Below are positions 7,452-14,489 of a stretch of DNA of 64,000 bases, piece by piece. The DNA is from UBA1422 sp041752735 (GTDB taxonomy: Bacteria > Bacillota > Clostridia > Peptostreptococcales > Anaerovoracaceae). A model generated the notes under the pieces. It was not told the DNA's origin. It worked only from the letters and a program-made list of their open reading frames with translations, and made no database searches. Location of the stretch: positions 1-64,000 of the forward strand of contig JBGSVW010000007.1 of the NCBI GenBank assembly GCA_041752735.1. The letters are read 5' to 3'. A program made the position numbers and the translations under genes. Positions within the stretch are counted from its first letter, which is position 1. Every line of letters begins with the position of its first letter.

Positions 7452-8423
7452 ATGAAATTATTAGAAGTAAAAAATCTACAAACTTATTTTACGATTTCCC
7501 AGGGCGTGGTAAAGGCTGTGGATGGGGTCAGTTTTGACTTGGAATACGGGGAAACCCTTGGTCTTGTGGGTGAATCCGGCTGCGGAAAAACGACAAGTGC
7601 GTTGTCTATTGCTCAGCTTTTGCCTAAAGAGGGGAAAATCGTCGGAGGAGAAATCTTGCTGGAAGGTGAGGACCTGGCCCAGCTATCAGACGAGCAGATG
7701 CAGCATTACCGGTGGAATGACATTTCCATCGTCTTTCAGGGCGCTATGAATGCTTTAAATCCAGTGATGCGCATTGGGGATCAAATTGCAGAGGCTATGA
7801 TGCTACACCAAAAAACCACTCAATCAGAAGCATTGGTCCGTGCCGCGGAACTGTTGGAACTGATGGAAATTCCAGGCGAACGGATTAAACAATATCCTCA
7901 TGAATTCAGCGGAGGCATGAAACAGCGAGTTATGATTGCCATGGCGCTGGCCTGCAATCCAAAAATCATCATTGGTGATGAACCAACAACGGCTTTGGAT
8001 GTTATGGTGCAGGCGCAGATATTGAATATCATTGAAAAATTACAAAAAGAGTTTCGAATGGGATTTATTTTAATCACACATGATCTTTCCATTTTATCTG
8101 AAACCTGTGATAAAATAGCTGTCATGTATGCCGGTAAAATTGTAGAAAAAGCCACGTCAGCAACCTTGTTTAAACAACCGGCACATCCTTACACAAAAAA
8201 ACTAATAGGTTGTTTCCCCAACATAGAAGGAAATAAAACGATTCCGGAAGGAATTCCTGGAGTACCACCCAATATGCTGGAGTTGCCTCCAGGGTGTCCC
8301 TTTGCCCCTCGTTGCGATTACTGCATTTCAAAATGCAAAGAAGCATTGCCACCTGGAGTCGAAATCGCTCCCGGTCATTATGTGGCCTGCCACCGATGGG
8401 AGGAAATTCAGAGTGAATCATAA
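7452..8423 (+). CDS. Peptide ABC transporter ATP-binding protein (DppD/OppD type)
   Basis: A 323-residue ATPase. The Walker A motif is GESGCGKTTS, the signature motif is EFSGGMKQRVMIAMAL, and the Walker B is IIIGDEPTTALD with the H-loop at ITHDLSIL. The C-terminal oligopeptide extension PHPYTKKL followed by a four-cysteine-type PPGCPFAPRCDYCISKC segment is found in DppD/OppD proteins and can ligate an Fe-S cluster. It forms a heterodimer with the DppF-type subunit encoded downstream. The start ATG sits one base after the permease stop with AAGGAAAG upstream. Confidence 0.95.
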   Translation: MKLLEVKNLQTYFTISQGVVKAVDGVSFDLEYGETLGLVGESGCGKTTSALSIAQLLPKEGKIVGGEILLEGEDLAQLSDEQMQHYRWNDISIVFQGAMNALNPVMRIGDQIAEAMMLHQKTTQSEALVRAAELLELMEIPGERIKQYPHEFSGGMKQRVMIAMALACNPKIIIGDEPTTALDVMVQAQILNIIEKLQKEFRMGFILITHDLSILSETCDKIAVMYAGKIVEKATSATLFKQPAHPYTKKLIGCFPNIEGNKTIPEGIPGVPPNMLELPPGCPFAPRCDYCISKCKEALPPGVEIAPGHYVACHRWEEIQSES

Positions 8424-9393
8424 TATTTTTGAAGTAAAAAACCTGAAAGTCATTTTCAAAATGAAAAAAACTTTTGGAAAAGGGCCTGCCAAAATACTCA
8501 AGGCAGTGGATGGCATTGATCTTGAAATCAAAGAGGGAGAAATCCTATCTTTGGTGGGAGAGTCCGGTAGCGGTAAAACCACAACCGGCAAGGCCTTGCT
8601 TCAGCTTGTGCCCAGCGAATCAGACGTCATGCTTTTTGATGGCAAGCCCATTGATAAGAATGACCGGGATGGCATGAAACAATTCAGGCAGAAGGTCCAG
8701 ATGATTTATCAGGATCCTTACCAATCGCTGAATCCAAGAGATCAAATATTGGATATCGTCACTGAGCCTTTGGTCGTAAATCAACTGGTCAAGACTGAAG
8801 AAGAACGGCTCCAAAGGGGAAAGGAAGCCCTGGAACTGGCAGGACTGAATCCCGGAGAAGATTTTTTCTTCCGATATCCTTATGAACTGTCCGGTGGTCA
8901 ACGACAAAGAGTTGTCATTGCCAGTGCCATGATTATGAATCCACGCTTTATTGTGGCCGATGAGCCAGTCTCTATGTTGGACGCCTCCATACGCACCGGA
9001 ATTCTAAGATTAATGATGGACCTAAAGGATCGGATTTCACTGTCATACCTGTTTATCACCCATGACCTTTCCTTGGCCTGGCTGATTTCTGATCGAATTG
9101 GTATTTTGTATTTGGGAAAAATGATGGAAATTGGGGGAGGAGACGCCATTATTCATCACGCAGTTCATCCCTACACGAAAGCCCTGCTCCAAGTGATGCC
9201 AAAGCCGGGACAAAAACGCATGGGACCTCGTGAAGTACTGGAAGGGGAGACGCCCAACCCGACAGAAGTCATCGCCGGTTGTAAGTTTTACAACCGATGT
9301 CCGATCGCCATTGAGATGTGCAGTACAGTAGAACCTGAAATGAAACAAGTGGAACCCGGGCATTTCGCCGCTTGCCATTTAATCCAACCCTGA
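8413..9393 (+). CDS. Peptide ABC transporter ATP-binding protein (DppF/OppF type)
   Basis: A 326-residue ATPase starting at GTG 8413 (product begins MNHNIFEVKNLKVIF). A GGGAGGA ribosome site lies 8-9 bases upstream, and the start overlaps the end of the DppD-type gene by 11 bases. An upstream in-frame start at 8302 would add 37 residues with no counterpart in the family. Motifs: Walker A GESGSGKTTT, signature ELSGGQRQRVVIASAM, Walker B FIVADEPVSMLD, and C-terminal CKFYNRCPIAIEMC with the family cysteine cluster. With the preceding three genes and the lipoprotein it completes a five-gene peptide importer. Confidence 0.95.
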   Translation: MNHNIFEVKNLKVIFKMKKTFGKGPAKILKAVDGIDLEIKEGEILSLVGESGSGKTTTGKALLQLVPSESDVMLFDGKPIDKNDRDGMKQFRQKVQMIYQDPYQSLNPRDQILDIVTEPLVVNQLVKTEEERLQRGKEALELAGLNPGEDFFFRYPYELSGGQRQRVVIASAMIMNPRFIVADEPVSMLDASIRTGILRLMMDLKDRISLSYLFITHDLSLAWLISDRIGILYLGKMMEIGGGDAIIHHAVHPYTKALLQVMPKPGQKRMGPREVLEGETPNPTEVIAGCKFYNRCPIAIEMCSTVEPEMKQVEPGHFAACHLIQP

Positions 9394-9447
9394 GCCAAGC
9401 TAAACATTGACAAAGTTAAAAATAAATTGACCAAAAGGAGATCAAAA

Positions 9448-10641
9448 ATGAAGGACGTTATGACAATTGCAGCAACACTGGATGTGGAAACACTGGCCCT
9501 CGACCTGATTCGCATACCCAGCTATTCCCATACCCCAAGGCAAGAAGAAAAGGTTGCGGATTATATCGTGTCCTACTTTGAGAAATATGGTATTGACGTG
9601 AAAAGACAGATTGTTGATGAGGGCCGACCCAATGTGATTGCAAGGATTCCAGGTAATGGGGGGCCTGCTATTATGTTGAACGGCCATATTGATACCGTAC
9701 CGCCTTATGATATGAAGGATCCTTTTGTAGGAAGAATTGAAAATGGCAAAATGATCGGACGTGGTGCTTGCGATATGAAGGGTCCTATTGCGGCTATGAT
9801 GACCGCAATGGCAGCCATCAAACTGTCGGGAGTAACCCCGGGTGGAGACATCTATTTCTCTGCAGTCGTGGATGAAGAAGAAAAAGGAATCGGTGTGGAA
9901 GCCTTGATTCGTGATTGGCCGAAGGTGGATGCAGTCATTGTGGGCGAAGGCACAGACTTGGATATATGTTTGGGTCATAAAGGATTGGAATGGATAAAAA
10001 TTGAAGTGGCAGGCAAAAAAACCCATAGCGGAAACGCCAAAGCCGGGATTAATGCCATCACCATGGCTGGCCGATTGATTACCTACCTAGCCGATGAATA
10101 TAAACTGATTCTGGATGCCAGAATTCATCCTATTCTTGGTGAGTCCAGCATTAACATCGGGACAATTACCGGTGGTGATCAACCCAGTACAGTCGCAGAC
10201 TTTTGCCAACTGACTATTGATCGGCGATTTGTACCGGAAGAAACCTGGGAACAGGTGTACCGTGAACTGGTCATGGCAACAGAAGCAATGAAGGTCAAGT
10301 ATCCGGGATTTTCCGCCAAGGTTTCCAACTTCTTTGTTGAGGGAGAACTCTTGCCCCATTTACCATTTTGTACGGATGAGGACCGACCTATCGTAAAAGC
10401 CATAAAGGACACCATCCATACGCAACTTGGCAAGGAAGCTAAGATTCGGGGACTATCCGCTTGGACGGATGCAGGAATGATTCACAGTCAAACCAATGCA
10501 GATTGTATCATCTTTGGACCGGGATCTTTGAGCCTTGCACATACGGCAAACGAATCTATCCCCATAGACCAACTGAAGCAAGCAGTTTTGCTTTATAGTG
10601 GGATTGCATTGAATTTCGTTGGAGGAGAGCCCAAACAATGA
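9448..10641 (+). CDS. M20 family metallopeptidase (ArgE/DapE/ACY1 type)
   Basis: A 397-residue di-zinc amidohydrolase. Metal ligands and catalytic residues are in place: NGHIDTVP gives His80 and Asp82, GRGACDMKG gives bridging Asp109, VDEEEKG gives the general base and a ligand Glu around 143-144, and SLAHTANESI supplies the late His. The middle shows the M20 dimerisation domain (KKTHSGNAKAGINAI). The ATG at 9448 follows AAAGGAG, while a TTG at 9427 lies upstream of that site. Family members deacylate amino acids, hydrolyse N-succinyl-diaminopimelate or cleave dipeptides; here the operon suggests hydrolysis of imported peptides. It overlaps the next gene by four bases (ATGA). Confidence 0.92.
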   Translation: MKDVMTIAATLDVETLALDLIRIPSYSHTPRQEEKVADYIVSYFEKYGIDVKRQIVDEGRPNVIARIPGNGGPAIMLNGHIDTVPPYDMKDPFVGRIENGKMIGRGACDMKGPIAAMMTAMAAIKLSGVTPGGDIYFSAVVDEEEKGIGVEALIRDWPKVDAVIVGEGTDLDICLGHKGLEWIKIEVAGKKTHSGNAKAGINAITMAGRLITYLADEYKLILDARIHPILGESSINIGTITGGDQPSTVADFCQLTIDRRFVPEETWEQVYRELVMATEAMKVKYPGFSAKVSNFFVEGELLPHLPFCTDEDRPIVKAIKDTIHTQLGKEAKIRGLSAWTDAGMIHSQTNADCIIFGPGSLSLAHTANESIPIDQLKQAVLLYSGIALNFVGGEPKQ

Positions 10642-12689
10642 AAAAACAGACAGAAGAACTACTGGATAAATATAAAGACCAAATGATTGAGGATATCAAG
10701 CAGTTGGTTGCCGTGCGAAGTTTCTCGGGACATACCAAAGAAGTGCGGGAGGCATTGAACCTGGTCTTGAATATGGCTGAAAAGATGGGGTTTCGCACCA
10801 TGAAAACCACAACAGATGATGTTGGTATTGTGGAATATGGGGAAGGAAAGGAAACCGTTGGCGTGCTGGTGCACGTAGATGTGGTAGGGATTGGAGATCC
10901 TGACAAATGGGACGAGGATCCTTTTTACTGCTATGAAAAAGACGGATATCTGTGGGGCAGAGGAACCATCGACGATAAAGGGCCGGTCATCATGAGCCTG
11001 TATGCCCTCAAGGCAATGAAGGATCTGAACATCATACCTAAAAAGAAAATTTGGCTGATCATAGGAACCTCGGAAGAGCAATCTTGGACTGATATGAAAA
11101 ACTTCATTGCAGAGTTTGATATGCCGGATTACGGATTTTCCCCCGATGGCGACTTTCCTATTTACAATATTGAAAAAGGATATGCGGATATTGAGCTATA
11201 TTTTAATGAGCCGGAACGGAGCCGCTTGATTGTATTGGCATCCGGAGACAGCCCCAACACGATTCCTTCAAAAGCAACCATTCAGTTGCAGGGAAAAGAA
11301 CCGGTGTCTGTGGATGGTATCTCTGCCCATAGTTCCTTGCCCTGGAATGCGGACAATGCTATCGTAAAACTCTGCAAAGGACTTAGTGAAGAGGAGAACT
11401 TCCATTTTGCAGAATTTGTACGGCGATTTTTTGCCGAACAAACCGGTGTGGCGCTGGAAATTGATGATGGAAGCGAGTTTTTTAATGGTCGTTTTGTAGG
11501 AAGAACAACTGCGACTCCGACGATCCTAAAATTAACCGATACCGGTGTCTTTATGAACATCAACATCCGTCAAAAATATCCGGTGGAAAACCACGATATT
11601 CTGGATGCTTTCAACCGATACAGCAAACAGTATTCCTACACCGTGGAGATGAATGAATGCCTTGCGCCCATGATGGTGGATGAAAAGCTGGAGCATTTAC
11701 AACTGATGAAACAGGTTTCACAGGAGTGTGGTGTGGATGGAAGCTTCCGGGTAGGGGAAGGCACATCTTATGCGAAATCCATGCGAAATTGTGTGTCTTG
11801 GGGGCCTGTATTCCCCGGAGATGAAAGTGGGGCCCACGAGGAGAATGAAAGACTTTCCATCGCATCTATGATGCAGGCCACAAAACTGTATGCAAATTAC
11901 CTAATCCAAACTGCAACCGATATCGAAAAAAAGAAAAAATTGGCTAGCATGACTAGCTTTGAAAAAGGCCTCACAATCCTGGACGTTTTTCAAGAGCCAC
12001 CACATCGGTTTTCACTGAATGCGATAGTAGAAAAGACAGCAATGAATCGCACAACAGTCTACCGGAACATTTGCACATTGGAAGCACGTGGATTTATCAC
12101 AAAGGATGAAAAAACGAAAACCTATCGATTGGGGCCAACCACTTTTATGTTTGGCAATCTTTACCTCAGCAGTGGCAGTTATGAGGAGAGGGTGTACAAT
12201 GTGTTGGAGGAAATTGCGGCAAAAACCAAAGAGTCTGTTGGACTTGCTCGAAGGGATGGAGACAAGGTGGTTTCCATCTATTCGGTAGAAACGCACCAGT
12301 CAATTAAAATGAACGATCGCCCTGGCACTTTTTATCCCATGAATAAAGGAACGTATGGGAAGTGTCTGATGGCATTCCATGAAAAACCCATTACCGCTGA
12401 TAAGTTAAGAGATATGAAGTTTGAAAAAACCACGCCCAACACCCTGACAAAACCGGAAGAAATACTGGCGGAATACAAAAAAATCAGGGAGCAGGGATTT
12501 GCAATCAGTATAGATGAAAACCTGTCCTATGTGATTGGTGTCGGTATTCCAATTAGAGGACAAGAAAAAAAATACAACAACGTGGTTGCTGTATCTTTCT
12601 TCAGACAGGATAATTACCTGGAAAAAATTGAAGAGATAAAAAATATCTTGTTTGAATACAGACCTATGTTGGAAGAAATTATTCGATAA
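10638..12689 (+). CDS. M20 dipeptidase (PepV/Sapep type) fused to IclR family transcriptional regulator
   Basis: One uninterrupted 683-codon frame encodes two proteins of normal length. Residues 1-437 are a PepV/Sapep-like metallodipeptidase: VHVDVVG (His79, Asp81), GRGTIDDKGP (Asp112), TSEEQSW (Glu146/147), SPDGDFP (Asp170), and GAHEENE with the late His. Residues 438-683 are an IclR protein: FEKGLTILDVF, winged HTH (SLNAIVEKTAMNRTTVYRNI), then the GAF-like effector domain (PMNKGTYGKCLMA). The junction has no linker. It lies on an A7-G-A6 run at 11926-11939, and residue 438 is a Met that looks like a native IclR start. Either a genuine enzyme-regulator fusion, a recoding site, or a one-base mutation or error joins them. 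Being last in the peptide operon, the IclR part is a likely autoregulator. Confidence 0.88.
   Translation: MKKQTEELLDKYKDQMIEDIKQLVAVRSFSGHTKEVREALNLVLNMAEKMGFRTMKTTTDDVGIVEYGEGKETVGVLVHVDVVGIGDPDKWDEDPFYCYEKDGYLWGRGTIDDKGPVIMSLYALKAMKDLNIIPKKKIWLIIGTSEEQSWTDMKNFIAEFDMPDYGFSPDGDFPIYNIEKGYADIELYFNEPERSRLIVLASGDSPNTIPSKATIQLQGKEPVSVDGISAHSSLPWNADNAIVKLCKGLSEEENFHFAEFVRRFFAEQTGVALEIDDGSEFFNGRFVGRTTATPTILKLTDTGVFMNINIRQKYPVENHDILDAFNRYSKQYSYTVEMNECLAPMMVDEKLEHLQLMKQVSQECGVDGSFRVGEGTSYAKSMRNCVSWGPVFPGDESGAHEENERLSIASMMQATKLYANYLIQTATDIEKKKKLASMTSFEKGLTILDVFQEPPHRFSLNAIVEKTAMNRTTVYRNICTLEARGFITKDEKTKTYRLGPTTFMFGNLYLSSGSYEERVYNVLEEIAAKTKESVGLARRDGDKVVSIYSVETHQSIKMNDRPGTFYPMNKGTYGKCLMAFHEKPITADKLRDMKFEKTTPNTLTKPEEILAEYKKIREQGFAISIDENLSYVIGVGIPIRGQEKKYNNVVAVSFFRQDNYLEKIEEIKNILFEYRPMLEEIIR
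11920..11952 (+). other. Frame-junction with slippery A-run between peptidase and IclR domains
   Basis: The zero frame reads GAA AAA AAG AAA AAA TTG GCT AGC ATG. GAA AAA AAG contains the heptamer A-AAA-AAG, the same in-frame slip site used by E. coli dnaX. A -1 shift would stop at TAG 11945-11947, and a +1 shift at TGA 11950-11952, which overlaps ATG 11949 as ATGA. That overlap type is used elsewhere in this window (for example at 10638, 59413 and 60504). Either shift would release a free dipeptidase of about 436-438 residues, and the ATG could start a free 246-residue IclR protein. No clear ribosome site precedes that ATG. Confidence 0.5.
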
Positions 12690-12737
12690 TGTCAATGGCA
12701 TCGCCACTTTGGACAGTGCCTCGTCTATGACAAAAAA

Positions 12738-12764
12738 GCCCCGACTCAATGAGTCGGGGCTTTT
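12738..12764. terminator. Bidirectional Rho-independent terminator
   Basis: A perfect 10-bp stem GCCCCGACTC/GAGTCGGGGC (12738-12747 and 12751-12760) has a 3-base loop. It is flanked by six A on the left and four T on the right, so it can end both the peptide operon (plus strand) and the convergent citrate synthase gene (minus strand). Confidence 0.9.
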
Positions 12765-12788
12765 ATTGATTCTAAAAGGTGAAGAGGG

Positions 12789-14297
12789 TTACGCCTGCTT
12801 GGTAGTATGGGTTCTGCGGGCTTTAGGTGCTTTGGCTGCGGCTTTTGCTTTTGGGACTTTGCCGTTGCCATTCCCGTTTGTGTTGACAACAATGTGTTCT
12901 TTGCGTTCCTTCAGATCTACGAATTCACGATGTGGAAGCACATTGACATACGCCGGACGAATCAATCTTTTGCCTGCAATCAATTCTTCCATTCTATGAG
13001 CTGCCCAACCTGAAAGTCTTGCAACCGCAAACAGTGGCGTGGCGATATCCATTGGTATATCCAGTGCATTATAGACAAAGCCTGAATACAAATCAACATT
13101 TGCAGAAAGAGGTTTATCAATGCCTGTAACCTTGGTATAAAGGCGCGGCGTCATCTCTTCAATGTATTCGCATAGTTGGAAATCCGCTTCCAAACCTTTG
13201 TTTTTAGCTAGTTCTTTAGCCATTCCTCGAAGCAATACTGCTCTGGGATCCGACAGGGTATAAATCGCATGTCCCATGCCATAAACAAGACCGGTGCCAT
13301 CATTGGCCTCTCCTTTAAGGACTTTTATCAGATATTCTTCTACTTCATTGGGATTTGTAATATCCTTGACATGCTTCTTCAAATCATCCAACATGCTTAT
13401 CACAGCTAGATTCGCGCCACCATGCTTTGGCCCTTTGAGAGAGCCTACGGCAGCTGAAATAGTAGAATAGGTATCCGATCCTGAAGACGAGATGACATGG
13501 GTGGTAAAGGTTGAATTATTACCACCGCCATGTTCCGCATGCAGAACCAGAGAAATGTCCAGAACCTTAGCTTCCATTTCTGTATATTCCCCAGTTGGCC
13601 TGATCATCCGTAGAATGTTTTCTGCGGTGCTGAGTGTGGGAAGGGGATTGTGAAGATGAAGGCTTTGATTGTCAAAAAACGAACTTTTTGCTTGGTATGC
13701 ATATGCAATCAATGCGGGAAAATATCCCATCAGATCGATGGACTGCCGCAGCACGTTTTCGATAGCTGTGTTGTCGGGATCCTCGTCATAGCAATACAAA
13801 GCAAGAACGCTTCTGGCCAATTTGTTCATAATGCTTTTGGATGGCGTCGTCAGAATCATATCCCGAGCGAATCCGGGAGGCAATTCACGCTTCGCAGAGA
13901 TTAGTTCGATGAATTCAGTCAGTTCTGCTCGGGTTGGCAACTCACCAAAAAGCAGCAAATAAGTTACTTCCTCGAATCCGAACCGGTTTTCTGAAACATA
14001 GCTTGCCACCAAATCTTCAATATTGTATCCTCTATAAAATAGCGAACCTTGTTCCGGGATCTTTTCGCCTTGCTCATTGACCCGGTAGCCGTTGACTTCA
14101 CTGATTTGTGTCAGACCTACAATGACACCGGTGCCGTTGGCGTTCCGAAGCCCTCGTTTGACATTATATTTGGTGTAAAACTCTGCCGCAATTTCGTTCT
14201 TTTCAACTAGTGTTGAAGACATTTTGTGCAAGTATGTCTCGGGTATTCCGGAGGCTGTAAGCTCGCCGGCGGTTATTTTTTTCCAAAAGTTAAACAT
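12789..14297 (-). CDS. Citrate synthase family protein with basic C-terminal tail
   Basis: A 502-residue citrate or 2-methylcitrate synthase, condensing acetyl- or propionyl-CoA with oxaloacetate. Core motifs: GSLFYRGYNIEDLV, the active-site His region LHAEHGGGNNSTFTTHV, GLVYGMGHAIYTLSDPRA with the second His, and the catalytic Asp in VDLYSGFVYNALDIP. The family core normally runs to about 430-470 residues. Here an N-terminal extension of about 60 residues precedes the core, and the last 30 residues form an Asn-Gly repeat followed by a Lys/Ala-rich tail (KVPKAKAAAKAPKARR) unlike an enzyme terminus. AGGAGGAAG precedes the start. It is transcribed alone, between two intergenic regions, and ends at the shared terminator. 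No other TCA gene is near. Confidence 0.93.
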   Translation of the reverse strand: MFNFWKKITAGELTASGIPETYLHKMSSTLVEKNEIAAEFYTKYNVKRGLRNANGTGVIVGLTQISEVNGYRVNEQGEKIPEQGSLFYRGYNIEDLVASYVSENRFGFEEVTYLLLFGELPTRAELTEFIELISAKRELPPGFARDMILTTPSKSIMNKLARSVLALYCYDEDPDNTAIENVLRQSIDLMGYFPALIAYAYQAKSSFFDNQSLHLHNPLPTLSTAENILRMIRPTGEYTEMEAKVLDISLVLHAEHGGGNNSTFTTHVISSSGSDTYSTISAAVGSLKGPKHGGANLAVISMLDDLKKHVKDITNPNEVEEYLIKVLKGEANDGTGLVYGMGHAIYTLSDPRAVLLRGMAKELAKNKGLEADFQLCEYIEEMTPRLYTKVTGIDKPLSANVDLYSGFVYNALDIPMDIATPLFAVARLSGWAAHRMEELIAGKRLIRPAYVNVLPHREFVDLKERKEHIVVNTNGNGNGKVPKAKAAAKAPKARRTHTTKQA

Positions 14298-14335
14298 GTC
14301 TTCTTCCTCCTTATTTTTTTTGTGACAGTTGATGT

Positions 14336-14370
14336 ATTATATCACAATAAAGTGTTAAATAGCAAGATAG
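14336..14370 (-). promoter_or_regulatory. Promoter of citrate synthase gene
   Basis: On the minus strand TATAAT corresponds to 14336-14341. A TTGCTA box lies 18 bp upstream at about 14360-14365. The leader is about 35 bases and contains the AGGAGG ribosome site. The -35 match is 4 of 6. Confidence 0.5.
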
Positions 14371-14451
14371 TTCTGCTATGGATTGTGAATTTCGTAACGA
14401 AATATATCGAATTACAGGAGCACAAAAAAGAACATATGTACGACATTTAGA

Positions 14452-14480
14452 TTGCACAAATACTGAGATTCATGTATAAT
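14452..14480 (+). promoter_or_regulatory. uvrB promoter placed directly at the start codon
   Basis: TTGCAC (14452-14457) and a perfect TATAAT (14475-14480) are separated by 17 bp. The predicted transcription start is about 14486-14488, only two to four bases before the uvrB ATG at 14490. No Shine-Dalgarno sequence exists between, so this transcript should be leaderless or nearly so. No SOS box could be assigned confidently. Confidence 0.7.
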
Positions 14481-14489
14481 TCTGTTATT

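Noticed and set aside
8302..8412. 37-residue N-terminal extension of the DppF-type ATPase
   Set aside because: It lies inside the preceding ATPase gene, has no family counterpart, and a GTG with a GGGAGGA site lies at the expected start.
9442..10026. Long reading frame on the opposite strand of the M20 peptidase gene
   Set aside because: His/Phe/Cys-rich composition typical of an antisense shadow, no ribosome site, and the sense frame has a complete active site.
14472..14489. In-frame ATG at 14472 as uvrB start
   Set aside because: It lies within three bases of the TATAAT box of the only good promoter and would add six residues not found at the UvrB N-terminus.
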